This document shows positions 7,485 to 16,372 of a stretch of DNA of 21,951 nucleotides, piece after piece. A program made the position numbers and the translations under genes. The notes beneath the pieces are model-generated. The model was not told the origin of the DNA, ran no database searches, and was given only the letters and a program-made list of their open reading frames with translations. Source of the stretch: JANNHP01 sp031404455 (GTDB lineage Bacteria; Planctomycetota; JAJSAM01; JAJVHW01); the NCBI GenBank assembly GCA_031404455.1, contig JANNHP010000139.1:1-21951 (forward strand). The letters run 5' to 3'. Each line of letters begins with the position of its first letter. Position 1 is the first letter of the stretch.

Positions 7485-9517
7485 CTACAGGTCCTTGCCC
7501 TTCATCGCGCGCCACCAGCCGAGCGCCTGGAGCTGGCGGTAGCGCAGGCGCAGCACCTCCTCCTCGACCTGGTCGCTCGCCGGGCGGCCCTGCATGTCCT
7601 CGACGCGGCCTCCGTCGGATACGTCGAAGACGACGTTCGGCGTCAGCACCGTCTCGCTGCCGTATCCGACCTGCGGGAGCGTGGTGTCGAGCAGGTTGCG
7701 GCCGAACGAGTGGTAGACGAACCCGCGCGGGGCCGTGAGTTCGACGAGCGTCGGCACGATGTCGACGTGGCTGCCGGCGATCCGGGCGGGGCGCGGCACG
7801 TCGCGCAGCGCGTCCTTCCCGCAGAGCACGAACGGCACCGCGCGCCGTCCGAAGAGATTCTGCTGCGCCGTGAACGCCCGCCGCGACCAGTGGTCGCCGG
7901 TGATCGCGATCAGCGCGTCCGGGTGCTTCGCGAGGGCGGCCGCGACGAAATCCCCGAGCGCCTCGTCCGAGTACCAGAGATGTCCGAGGATGCGCGCCTT
8001 CTGCGAATCGAAGCCGCGCGCGGCGATCTCCGCCGCGACGCTCTCGCTCGGGAAGCCCTTCGCGGCGAGGTCCACGCTGTAGGGCGGGTGGTACGACGTG
8101 GTCATGATCATGTCGAACGACGGCCGGTCGTCCAGACGGTCCGCGACGAAGGCAAAGAGGACCTCGTCGTCCACTCCCCACTCGTTGCCGGTGAGGCGCT
8201 TGCTCATCCCTCCGCCGCCATGCACCTCGTCGAAGCCCTGTTCCCGGCAGAAGTCGCCGAGCCGTTCCCAGCTCAGGTAGCCGCCGTAGGAGAAACGCGT
8301 GCGGTAACCGAGTCGCTTGAAGATCCCGCGGTGCTGGTGGGCACGCCGGCCTTCAGGCCCGGCTGGTAGTTCACGCGCACGCCCGCGGCGGGAAGCCCCG
8401 TGATGAGCGTCGCGAGACTCGTCATCGTCCCGTCGCTCGCGGAGACGAAGGCGTCGGCGGCGATCCCACTGCGGCCGAGCGCCGCCAGCCGGTCGGTCGC
8501 GTGGAGTGCGGCGCATTCGGGCCGGAGCCCCCACGCGTCGTAGCTCTCCAGCACGACGAGGATGACGTGGCGCGGCGGCGTGCCCGGAGCGCCGGCCGCC
8601 GTGCGACGCACGGCGAGGTCGAGATCGAGCGTCGCGCCCGCGGACGGGAACCAGGCACGTGCCGCCCCGCGCACGTCGCCGCTCGGCAGGACGAGGTCGA
8701 GACCTCGCGCGCCCGAGAGGCGCAGGTGGCTCTGGACGGCGTGCCACAGCGCCGCGAACGGGTTCATCACCAGCTTGTTCAGGTAGGGATCGCTGGTGAC
8801 GGCTGCGTCCTTCATCTGCACCGGACGCCGCCCGAGGGAGCCGCGCATGCCGAGGAACACGAGAGCGACGATCACGATCGGCGCCACGCGCCGCACCCAG
8901 GCGTTCGCGGGGATCGCGACCCGGCTGGTCAGCGCGCGGCCCGCGCGCCGTCCCGCCCAGATCTGTGCCGCGGCCAGCGCCGCCACGAGCACGACGAGCC
9001 AGATCACCGGGTACGACTTCCAGATCGTCTGCGCGATGGCCGTGCGGTCGTCGAAGACGAGTCCGAAGATCCAGTGGTTGAACTGGTCGTGGTACTCGCC
9101 GAAGTAGGCGGCGTCGACGACGAACGTGATCGTGCCCGTCACCGCGACCGCGAAGCACAGGATCTTGCGCACGCGGTCGTGCCACGGTCCGAGCGGCCGG
9201 TAGCACGCGACGAGCGTGAGCGCGAGGCTCGGGCAGATCGCGAACGTGGCCATCTTGACGTCGAACCGCAGCCCGGCGGCGAAGCAGCGTGCGATCTGAC
9301 TCGCGTCGCTCTGCGCGTCCATCTCGGCCCGGAAGAGCCAGAGCAGAACTGCGCGGAAGACGAGCAGGAGGGCGACCATCGCGCACCAGAGCGCGGCGTC
9401 GGACACGACGTTCCGCGAGAAGAGCCTCGCGTGATCGCTCGCGAGGCGGGACGCGGCGTCCTGCCCGGCCGGTGGCCATCCGGCCGGCGCAGCGTCGGTG
9501 GGATCCGCTCCGGGCAT
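7485..9517 (-). pseudogene. LTA-synthase-type membrane sulfatase, split by a one-base frameshift
   Basis: Read on the minus strand from ATG at 9517, the first 398 codons run in one frame and the rest in another, switching at about 8325-8327. One missing base explains it: adding one gives a 677-aa protein and joins STAG to IFKRLGYRTRF smoothly. The N-terminal half has five likely membrane helices (about 41-62, 86-106, 118-137, 169-188, 211-224). The catalytic domain is of the alkaline phosphatase/sulfatase superfamily, with E324 in VVLESYDAWG, probable nucleophile T366 in DGTMTSLATLITGLP, MTTSYHPPYS and ITGDHWSRR. LtaS-like enzymes transfer phosphoglycerol or a related group to outer envelope polymers; the substrate here is unknown. 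Both halves are otherwise well conserved, so a sequencing error is as likely as real inactivation. Confidence 0.82.
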
Positions 9518-9524
9518 GGGCCCG

Positions 9525-9552
9525 ATTGTGGAAGGCGGGGAGGCGGTTGCAA
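9525..9552 (-). promoter_or_regulatory. Promoter of the membrane sulfatase gene
   Basis: On the minus strand TTGCAA (plus 9547-9552) is followed after 16 bp by CACAAT (plus 9525-9530), a good sigma-70-type pair. CACAAT ends 7 nt before the ATG at 9517, and no Shine-Dalgarno sequence fits between. The sequence ACAATCG then G/C up to ATG nearly repeats that before the divergent gene at 9640. Confidence 0.5.
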
Positions 9553-9626
9553 CGAAACGTCCCCGCGGACGGGCTGGGGACGGGCGCGGAGAGCGGACGC
9601 CGTGTTCCTTTCGTGACGCCGCGGGC

Positions 9627-9632
9627 GACAAT
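9627..9632 (+). promoter_or_regulatory. Probable leaderless -10 box (GACAAT)
   Basis: GACAAT ends 7 nt before the ATG at 9640. It shares the core ACAATCG and the spacing of the divergent sulfatase promoter. There is no Shine-Dalgarno sequence. Confidence 0.42.
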
Positions 9633-9639
9633 CGCGGCC

Positions 9640-12435
9640 ATGCCGCACCCACGCAGGTCCCTCGTCGTTCCGGCGCTCCTCGCCATGCTCCTCGTCGCCG
9701 CGCCCGCGCGCGCCGCGGACGACTTCGCGCAGCAGTTCCGCGGGGCGGAACTCGCGGAGACGGCGTTCGGCGACCTCGCCGACGCGGCGGGCAGGTATCG
9801 CGCTGCGGCGAGCGTCGCTCCGGACGCTGCGGCGAAGGCGAGGGCGGAACTGCGCGCCGGTTCGTGCCTGAGGCGGCTCGGGAAGATCGACGAGGCGCGG
9901 ACCCTCCTCGATCCGCTCGCTCTCGGCGAGGGCGTGCCCGAGGAGATCCGCCGCGCCGCGAAGGCGGAACTGGCGGAAGCGTCGGTCGTGACGCCGCCGC
10001 CGCCCGCGCGCGAGCCGGGTCCTGCGGCCGACAAGAAGCTCCTCGCCGAGCGCGAACACGAACGCGACGTGATTCGCGCCCAGCTCGACGCGGCACTCCA
10101 GATCGCCGAGGGCCTCGACAAGGAGAAGGAGGACCTCGCGCGCAAGGTGCTCCAGCAGGACGCTGAGATCCGCGCGATGAGGGCGCGGCTCGAGCCGTCG
10201 TCGGCCGAGGAGGCGCTGCGGGTGCGCATCGAGGAGCAGGAGCGGCGGCGTCAGGCCGATCGCGAGCTCTCGCAGAGCTACGCGAGCTTCGCGCGCCGCC
10301 TCTACCAGGAGGGACGCTTCACCGAGGCGCGCGACTTCGTGTACGTGGCGCTCGAGAAGAACGCGGAGAACGCCGAGGCACAGGCGCTCCTGACGCTCGT
10401 CTCGGCGCCGCTCGGGGTGCGCGCCCGGCTGTACGAGGCGATCCGGGGAGTGCTGGCCCTCTCCGGCGAGGTGCGCGGCGCGCGGACGGCCGCCGAGATC
10501 GAGACGCTCGTCGCGGAGGCCGCGCGCCGCCAGGAGCGTCAGGAGTTCGCGCCGTCGGTCGCGCCGCTGGAGCACGCGCTCGCCCTCATCGACGCGGAGG
10601 CGCCGTATCTTCACGACTCCGGACGCACCCGTGACACCGTGCTCTCCCTCCTGCGCGCCGCCCAGGCCCGCGGTGCGCAGCGCTCGCCGCTGCCGCCGCC
10701 CGCTCCCCGGGACGACGCCGACGCGCGCGGTCTCGCGGCGGTCCGCGAGCTCCTCACGTCCGCCGGCAGCGAGGTCGCGCGCGGCCTGACGCTTCGTTTC
10801 CCCGACGTCGGGCCTGTCCTCGCCGCGGCGGCCGCGGGACTCCCGCCCTCGCCGATCGGCGAGCCGCCCTCCGGTTGGACGATCTCCGCTGAGGGCGCCG
10901 CGGCGGCCCCGCTGCTCGCCCAGTACCTGCGCGTCGCCGAGCCGCAGGGTTTCGCGACGCCCGGTGCCTCGCTGGAGGCGGCTGGCTCGACGCTCGTGTC
11001 GCTCTGCGACGCCGCGTCGCAGGCGCGCCTCTCGGGACTCGTCACGGCACTCGGCGACGTCACTGCACCGTCGGCCGAGCTGCGCGTCGCGGCACTGCGG
11101 CTCGCGCCCGGCGCCTTCGCCGCACAGCTCGAGGCGCGCGGCATCCGCTCGCAGTCTGCGACGGGAACGGCGCGGTTCGCGATCGTCTCCGGCGCGGACC
11201 TCGACGCGATCGCGCCCGAGCTCGTGCAGCGCGGCGAGCTCTGGCCGAGCACCGCGGTGCTTCGCGCCACGACGCTCCGCGCGTTCCGTCTCCTCGCCGG
11301 CACGGCGTCGTCGCTGCTCGCGATCGATCTGCTGCCGGTGACGCGCCCGTTGCCCGGACTCGCGGTGCGCGTCGCGACGGAGACGGTTCCCGCCGGACGC
11401 AGCGACGGCGCGCGCCTCAGGCAGGAGAGCGCCGCCGCCGCGCTCCTCGGAGCCGGCTCGGCGCTCGTCGTCTTCGGCGTCGCCGACCCGGCGGACACGT
11501 CGCGCGACCTCGCGGTCGTGGTGCGGCAGGGCGCCGCCGGCGCCGTCGCGACACAGCCGCCGCCGCGTCCGGCCGTCGCGCTCGGCTCCTCCGAGATGCT
11601 GCTCCCGGCGTCGCTCCGCGGGCTCGTCGAGGTCGGTCCGGAGCCGTTCGTCGTGCCGGGACATCCCGTCCCCACGCGCGACGCGGCGATCGCGGCGCGC
11701 ATCCGCGCGGCGTCGAAGTCGGTGCAGTCGGTCGAGGTGAAGGACGACCGCGTCCGCGTGGTGGGGCCCGACGAAGCGCGCGCGGCCGCACGCCGCGTCC
11801 TCGACCAGATCGACGTCGTGCGCGGCGTGCAGGCGTTCGACGTGGCCGTCTACGAGATCAGTCCGGCGGTCGAGCAGAACCTCCTCGCCGACCTGCCGCG
11901 AATCGAGCGGCGCGCCGGCGAGAACGTCGCCCGAGCGCTCGTCCGCGCCGACGAGAAGAAGTACGTGGAGCGGGCGCTGACCGGCACGAAGGGACGGCTG
12001 CAACTCCTCGATTCGCGCGTCGCGGCGCCGCCGACGGGCCGCGCGGACGCGGCGCACGTCGTGCGTTCCTCGTACCGCCGCGACCTCGACGTGTCCCGCG
12101 GCGCCGAGCCGTCCTGGGGCCGCAGCGAGACCCGGCTCGCCGACGAGGGACTGCTCGTGGCGCTCCGCCCGTTCGGGCGCCGCGACACCGGCCGCGTGGA
12201 GCTCGACGTGTCGCTGCGCGCCGTGTGGATCGCCGACCGCGGGGAGCGTCCGCGCGAGACGCCGCTCGGTCGCGTCGTCACCCTCGAACCGTCGGTCTCG
12301 ACGTGGTGGAGCGATCTCGGGGCGGGTGTCGCAGACGACGAACTGCTCGTCCTCGCCGGCCTCTCGAACCCGTTCGCGCGTGGTTCCGACCGCACCCGGC
12401 TCGTGGTGACGATCGCCGTCTCGCCTCCGCGGTGA
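9640..12435 (+). CDS. Exported TPR/coiled-coil protein with secretin-like C-terminus
   Basis: The product is 931 aa. A signal peptide is clear: basic start (MPHPRRS), hydrophobic core, and APARA-ADD cleavage near residue 24. Residues ~25-115 look like TPR-type helical hairpins, ~130-215 is a charged coiled coil, and ~210-255 (RRLYQEGRFTEARDFVYVAL) is a TPR-like repeat. The C-terminal ~250 residues resemble a reduced secretin: VRVVGPDEARAAARRVLDQID followed by FDVAVYEIS matches the last N-domain and entry to the secretin core, and the end (DDELLVLAGLSNP, RTRLVVTIAVSP) matches the final beta strands. Full secretins form outer-membrane channels; here the core seems shortened, so it may be a relic or a periplasmic assembly protein. 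The ORF extends upstream to 9289, but ATG 9640 gives the signal peptide and follows the box at 9627. The function is unknown. Confidence 0.82.
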   Translation: MPHPRRSLVVPALLAMLLVAAPARAADDFAQQFRGAELAETAFGDLADAAGRYRAAASVAPDAAAKARAELRAGSCLRRLGKIDEARTLLDPLALGEGVPEEIRRAAKAELAEASVVTPPPPAREPGPAADKKLLAEREHERDVIRAQLDAALQIAEGLDKEKEDLARKVLQQDAEIRAMRARLEPSSAEEALRVRIEEQERRRQADRELSQSYASFARRLYQEGRFTEARDFVYVALEKNAENAEAQALLTLVSAPLGVRARLYEAIRGVLALSGEVRGARTAAEIETLVAEAARRQERQEFAPSVAPLEHALALIDAEAPYLHDSGRTRDTVLSLLRAAQARGAQRSPLPPPAPRDDADARGLAAVRELLTSAGSEVARGLTLRFPDVGPVLAAAAAGLPPSPIGEPPSGWTISAEGAAAAPLLAQYLRVAEPQGFATPGASLEAAGSTLVSLCDAASQARLSGLVTALGDVTAPSAELRVAALRLAPGAFAAQLEARGIRSQSATGTARFAIVSGADLDAIAPELVQRGELWPSTAVLRATTLRAFRLLAGTASSLLAIDLLPVTRPLPGLAVRVATETVPAGRSDGARLRQESAAAALLGAGSALVVFGVADPADTSRDLAVVVRQGAAGAVATQPPPRPAVALGSSEMLLPASLRGLVEVGPEPFVVPGHPVPTRDAAIAARIRAASKSVQSVEVKDDRVRVVGPDEARAAARRVLDQIDVVRGVQAFDVAVYEISPAVEQNLLADLPRIERRAGENVARALVRADEKKYVERALTGTKGRLQLLDSRVAAPPTGRADAAHVVRSSYRRDLDVSRGAEPSWGRSETRLADEGLLVALRPFGRRDTGRVELDVSLRAVWIADRGERPRETPLGRVVTLEPSVSTWWSDLGAGVADDELLVLAGLSNPFARGSDRTRLVVTIAVSPPR

Positions 12436-12476
12436 GCGGTGCGCAGAGCGGACGGCAAGTCTCCGGGCGCCGGCAC

Positions 12477-12500
12477 CACGAAGGCGCGGCGCGCTTCGTG
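12477..12500 (+). terminator. Hairpin between the TPR gene and the amidohydrolase operon
   Basis: CACGAAG at 12477-12483 pairs with CTTCGTG at 12494-12500, with a few more GC pairs possible in the loop. There is no T-run after it, so if it terminates the upstream gene it is not a classical intrinsic terminator. It overlaps where a -35 element for the next operon would lie and could instead be an operator. Confidence 0.25.
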
Positions 12501-12521
12501 ACGCCGCCCTGCCCGGGTTGC

Positions 12522-12527
12522 TAGGGT
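12522..12527 (+). promoter_or_regulatory. Probable leaderless -10 box of the amidohydrolase operon (TAGGGT)
   Basis: TAGGGT ends 10 nt before the ATG at 12538 with no Shine-Dalgarno sequence. All five later genes overlap their neighbours by four bases or more, so this is the only promoter candidate seen for the operon. Confidence 0.48.
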
Positions 12528-12537
12528 CGTCGCCCCG

Positions 12538-13928
12538 ATGCGACCGCGCTCCCGACCGATCGCCGCAATGCTGCTCGCGTGCCTCGTCCCCGGCGGCCCC
12601 GCGACGGGTGCCGAGAGCGCGGAAGTCGTGGCGATCGTGGGCGGCGAGGTCCACACGGGCAACGGCGCGGTGCTGCCCGGCGCGACGGTCCTCATCCGCG
12701 GCGACCGCATCGAGGCCGTCGGCGACGGGGTGCCGATCCCGCAGGGCGCGCGCCGGATCGCGGCAAAGGGCGCGATCGTCACTCCCGGCCTGATCGACGC
12801 CGACGGTTCGCTGCCGATCCGCGACACCGAGAGGTTCGCCGCGCGATCGAGCGTGGACCTCCGCGCCGCCGACGCCGTGGACCGTTTCGACGTCCGTCTC
12901 GCCACCGCCGTGGCACAGGGCGTCACGTCGTTCGTCGTGACCGGCGACGCGCGCGCGGCACGTTCCCGGGCGCGGCCGCGGTCGTCGTCAACTCCTCGCC
13001 GGCTCTGGTGCTCTTCGGCGACGGACCGATCGTCGTCACGCTCGCCACGACCGACGTCGCGGGCGGCGTCTGGGGCGCGCAGCGATTCGCCGAGGTGCGC
13101 GGCGTCTTCCTCGACGCGCGCGAGCGCCGCGAGAACCTTGCGCGCTGGCGGCGCGACCTGCAGAGGTTCGAGGACAAGCGCGCCGCCGAGGAGCCGATCG
13201 CGATCGAGCGACTGCTGCTTGCGCCGGACCTCCTCGAGGACCTGCTGCTCTGGTCGCCCGAGCGCCGCGCGGCGTGGCGCGAAGCCGCGCTGAAGAGCGC
13301 AGGCCGCGAGAAGGACTGGACCAAGCCGAAGGACGTCGCGAAGCCGCCCGCGCGGCCGGGACAGGACCCCGCCGCGGACCTCATCCTCTCGGCGATGGAT
13401 TCCCCCGGCGGACGGCGCGTTCTCTTCCGCACGCAGACGGCGGCCGACGTGGCGTCGGCGCTCGCGCTGGCGAAGGACTTCGGACTCGTCGCATCGATCT
13501 CGGGCGGCGAGGGACTTGCGGATCACGCCGCGGAACTCGTCCGCCTGAAGTTGCCGGTCGTCGTCACCGACACGGCCGACACCGCGATGCGGACCGAGGG
13601 CCCGATCGCGGACCGCGCACCGGGCCTCTTCGCGCGACTCGTTGCGGCAGGACTGCGCCCCGCCCTCGGCACCGGAGGGGCCGGCGGATCCGCGCGGTTC
13701 CTGCGTCTCGTCGCCGCGCGGCAGATCGGCGAGGGCCTCTCTCCCGAGGACGCGCTCCGCAGCGTGACGGAGTGGGCCGCGGAGTCCGCGGGCGTCGCCG
13801 ACCGCGTCGGCGCGATCTCGGCCGGCCGCCGCGCCGACATCGTCGTGTGGGACGGCGACCCGTTCGCCGCCGCGACGAAGCCGCGTCTCGTGATGGTCGG
13901 CGGCGTCGTCGTCGAGGCGCCGCGATGA
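12538..13928 (+). pseudogene. Exported amidohydrolase-like protein 1, frameshifted
   Basis: The first ~138 codons lie in the frame of ATG 12538 and the rest in another frame ending at 13928; the switch is within GCGCGCGCGGCA at 12949-12960. Restoring one base gives about 463 aa. A signal peptide (MRPRSRPIAAMLLACLV, cleavage near ATGA-ESAE) precedes an amidohydrolase fold with the N-terminal beta-sandwich motif VLPGATVLIRGDRIEAVG and the C-terminal VGAISAGRRADIVVWDGDP. The metal motif is lost: after VTPGLID the usual HxH is replaced by ADG. A helical insert (~200-290) matches the variable insert of COG1228-type proteins. Its ATGA overlap with the next gene keeps the operon structure. Both halves are clean, so a sequencing slip in an alternating GC run is quite possible. 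Confidence 0.82.
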
Positions 13929-15109
13929 ACGCGCTCGCGCGATCGTCGTGGCTCGCCGTCGGTGCCGCCGTCTGCGCGGGACTCGCCGGTTCCGCCCCCG
14001 CAGACGAGGCGGGCGGCGGCGCGCTCGTGCTGCGCGTCGGAACGCTGCACGTCGGCGACGGGAAGACCGTCGCGAGCGCGCTGATCGTCGTCGAAGGCGG
14101 GAAGTTCGCGCTCGTCGGCGCCGGCGACGTGCCGCCCCGCGCGATCGTGCGCGACTTCGCCGCCGCGCACGCGGCGCCAGGCTTCATCGACGGGTTCACG
14201 CGTCTCGCCGTGCAGGGCGGCGCGGCCGAGGACGTCGAGGTGCTCACGCCGCAGGTGCGCGCGGCCGATGCGTTCGATCCGAGGAGTCCGCAGATCCGCG
14301 GGCTCGCCGCCGAGGGCACGACGCTGATCGGCTTCGGCCCGGCGGCGTCGAACCTCGCGTGCGGCCGCGCGGGCGCCGCGCGACTGACGGCGACCGGCGC
14401 GACGCTCGTGGACGCTTCGGGGCCGCCCACGTTCTCGTTCACCGGCGCGGCGCTCCGATCGGACCGAGTGCCCGCGACGTTCGCGGGAGCGAGGCGGCTC
14501 CTGGAGTGCGCGTTCGCGGGCGAGAGGTGGCGCGGGCCGGGCGAGACGGACGTTCCGGTCGACGACACCGCGCTCGCGGCTCTGCGCGATCTTCCCGCGG
14601 GACCCGTGATCGCGTGGGCCGACTCGCTCGCCTGCGCGAGGACCGCCGTCGAGACGCTGCGCGCGAAGAAGCTCGAACCGACGCTCGTCGGCATCCGCGA
14701 CTGCGCCGCCGAACCTGACGCTCTCGCCGCACTCGGCGCGCCGTGCGTCGTCACCTCGCTGCGCCCCGAAGACCCGCTCGCGGTGCTTTCGCTCGCGGCC
14801 CGCCTCCATGCGAAGGGCGTTGCGATCGCCATCTCCACGTCGGCTCCGGACCGCTCGCCGCGTTCGCTGCGACTCGCGCTCTCGCTCGCAGTCGCCGCGG
14901 GACTTCCCGGGGAGGTGGCGCTCTCCGCGGTGACGAGCACGCCCGCGAAGATGCTCGGCCTCGGCGCCCGCGTCGGCCGCGTCGCGACGGGCCTCGACGC
15001 CGACCTCGTCGTCACCGACGGCGCCCCGTGGGAAGCGCGCTCGCGAATCCTCCTCGTCGTCTCGGGCGGCGAGATTGCCTTCGATCGCGCGGCGGAGACG
15101 TCGCGATGA
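13925..15109 (+). CDS. Exported amidohydrolase-like protein 2, metal site lost
   Basis: The product is 394 aa. ATG 13925 overlaps the preceding TGA (ATGA), with GAGG 7 nt upstream. The signal peptide (MNALARSSWLAVGAAVCAG, cleavage near APA-DEA) indicates export. The fold is recognised from GTLHVGDGKTVASALIVVEG, APGFIDGFTRLAV, and the closing VGRVATGLDADLVVTDGAPW. At the HxH position it reads DGFTR, and the later ligand positions (VIAWADSLAC, LVGIRDCAA, AISTSAPDRS) also lack the usual His and Asp set, so hydrolysis by the family mechanism is unlikely. It may be a binding protein or a subunit for its paralogues. It is the shortest member of the array because the helical insert is nearly absent. 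Confidence 0.88.
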   Translation: MNALARSSWLAVGAAVCAGLAGSAPADEAGGGALVLRVGTLHVGDGKTVASALIVVEGGKFALVGAGDVPPRAIVRDFAAAHAAPGFIDGFTRLAVQGGAAEDVEVLTPQVRAADAFDPRSPQIRGLAAEGTTLIGFGPAASNLACGRAGAARLTATGATLVDASGPPTFSFTGAALRSDRVPATFAGARRLLECAFAGERWRGPGETDVPVDDTALAALRDLPAGPVIAWADSLACARTAVETLRAKKLEPTLVGIRDCAAEPDALAALGAPCVVTSLRPEDPLAVLSLAARLHAKGVAIAISTSAPDRSPRSLRLALSLAVAAGLPGEVALSAVTSTPAKMLGLGARVGRVATGLDADLVVTDGAPWEARSRILLVVSGGEIAFDRAAETSR

Positions 15110-16308
15110 AGACGAAGCGTCGGGTGGCGGCACTCCTGGCTCTCGCGCTGGCGGTGTCAGCGGGTTCCGCGCCCGCCGAGGAGACGAAGGGCGTCGTCTT
15201 CGCCGGCGTCACGCTGCTCGACGGGACGGGCGGCACGCGCGAGAACGCGACCGTCGGCGTCCGCGGCGGGAAGGTGACGCTCGCCGCGGGCGAGGGGCGA
15301 CGGATCGAGGTGAAGGGTGCCTTCGTCACGCCGGGACTCGTCGACTGCGCGAGTCGCGCCGGCTACGCGCGGAGCGACACCGAGTCCACCCGCGAACTGA
15401 CCGCCGACGTGGACGCGCGCGACCTCGCCGATCCGTGGAGTCAGGCTTTTCGCGACGCCGTCCGCGGGGGATGCACGACCGTGTCGCTGGCACCGGGACC
15501 GAGCAACGTCGTGTCGGGACTCTCGCGGACGTTCAGCACCGCCTCCGCCGGCGGATCGGCGCGCGCGCACGACGACGCGGCGCAGGCGCTCTGGATCGCG
15601 ATGGCGAGCGAACCGTCGATGGGGAACACGACGCCGCGTTTCGGCCCGACCGACTCCATCTACTCGCGGCGGCCGAACACGCGCATGGGCGTCGTCTGGA
15701 TGCTGCGCCAGGTGTTCCTCGACGCGCGGGCGAAGCCCGCCGACCCGCTGTACGTGCGATATCGCGAGGTCCTCGACGGGAAGCGCGCGTGCCGCATCCT
15801 CGCGCATCGCTGGCAGGACATGAGCGCCACGCTCCGCATCGCCGACGAGGTGGGGATCAAGGAGCCCGTCTTCGCGGGGTGCGAGGAGGCGTACATCGGC
15901 CGCGCGGAACTCGCGAAGCGCAAAGTGGCGGCGATCGTCGGCCCGTTCGCGTCCGAGACGAGCGGCGAAGGGGCGGACTCGAGCGACACCGCGCTGCGCA
16001 ACGCGGCGCTCCTGCGCGAGGCGGGCGTGCGCGTCGCCCTGACGGCCGGCCCGCTCGGCGGCGGGCGCCTTCGCGAACAGGCGATGCTCGCGGTGCGCTG
16101 GGGTCTTTCGAAAGACGACGCACTCGCCGCGGTGACGAGCGTCGCGGCCGATCTCTGCGGTCTGCCGGAGCGGGGGCGCGTGAAGGACGGCGGCGCCGCC
16201 GACCTCGTCCTCTGGAGCGGCCACCCGCTCCTCCCGTCGTCGCGCGCGCTCGTGGTGGTGGTGGACGGCGAGGTCGTCCTTGACGAGACGGGAAAGGTGA
16301 ATCGATGA
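15106..16308 (+). CDS. Exported amidohydrolase-like protein 3, metal site mostly lost
   Basis: The product is 400 aa. ATG 15106 overlaps the preceding TGA, with GGAGA 7 nt upstream. A classical signal peptide (MKTKRRVAALLALALAVSAG, cleavage near APA-EET) is present. After VTPGLVD the HxH is replaced by CASRA. The family stretch TRMGVVWMLRQVFLDARA is well kept, and ILAHRWQDM keeps one probable ligand His. The next site reads VFAGCEEAY instead of a His motif, and the Asp motif is replaced by LTAGPLGG. It is the member of the array, after the last gene, that most resembles active COG1228-type enzymes, but it should not bind the normal metal centre. Its end, GKVNR, overlaps the next gene's start and is partly duplicated there. 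Confidence 0.88.
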   Translation: MKTKRRVAALLALALAVSAGSAPAEETKGVVFAGVTLLDGTGGTRENATVGVRGGKVTLAAGEGRRIEVKGAFVTPGLVDCASRAGYARSDTESTRELTADVDARDLADPWSQAFRDAVRGGCTTVSLAPGPSNVVSGLSRTFSTASAGGSARAHDDAAQALWIAMASEPSMGNTTPRFGPTDSIYSRRPNTRMGVVWMLRQVFLDARAKPADPLYVRYREVLDGKRACRILAHRWQDMSATLRIADEVGIKEPVFAGCEEAYIGRAELAKRKVAAIVGPFASETSGEGADSSDTALRNAALLREAGVRVALTAGPLGGGRLREQAMLAVRWGLSKDDALAAVTSVAADLCGLPERGRVKDGGAADLVLWSGHPLLPSSRALVVVVDGEVVLDETGKVNR

Positions 16309-16372
16309 ACGAACGCCGCGCCTCGGTGGACGGAGAACGTGAAGCGATGAACCGCCGCCTCGCCTCGGTAGG
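16291..16372 (+). repeat. Imperfect direct duplication of a gene junction
   Basis: The segment 16291-16329 is repeated imperfectly at 16332-16372. Both copies hold GTGAA-x-CGATGAAC and end in GCCTCGGT. The first copy is the real stop/start overlap of genes 3 and 4. The second gives a second in-frame ATG at 16347 and leads into the palindromic repeat. Confidence 0.6.

Noticed and set aside
9518..10229. N-terminal extension of the minus-strand sulfatase frames up to 10229 or 10096
   Set aside because: The extension lies opposite the TPR gene and its low-complexity sequence has no family match; ATG 9517 gives a natural N-terminus right after a good promoter.
9139..12654. Minus-strand ORF of 1171 codons opposite the TPR gene
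   Set aside because: It is very rich in Arg and His with no recognisable motif, and mirrors a plus-strand gene with a signal peptide and secretin-like end. Long antisense ORFs are expected in DNA this GC-rich.
12949..12960. Programmed ribosomal frameshift in amidohydrolase 1
   Set aside because: No slippery A/T heptamer or downstream pseudoknot is evident, and the site is an alternating GC run; a sequencing error or mutation is simpler.
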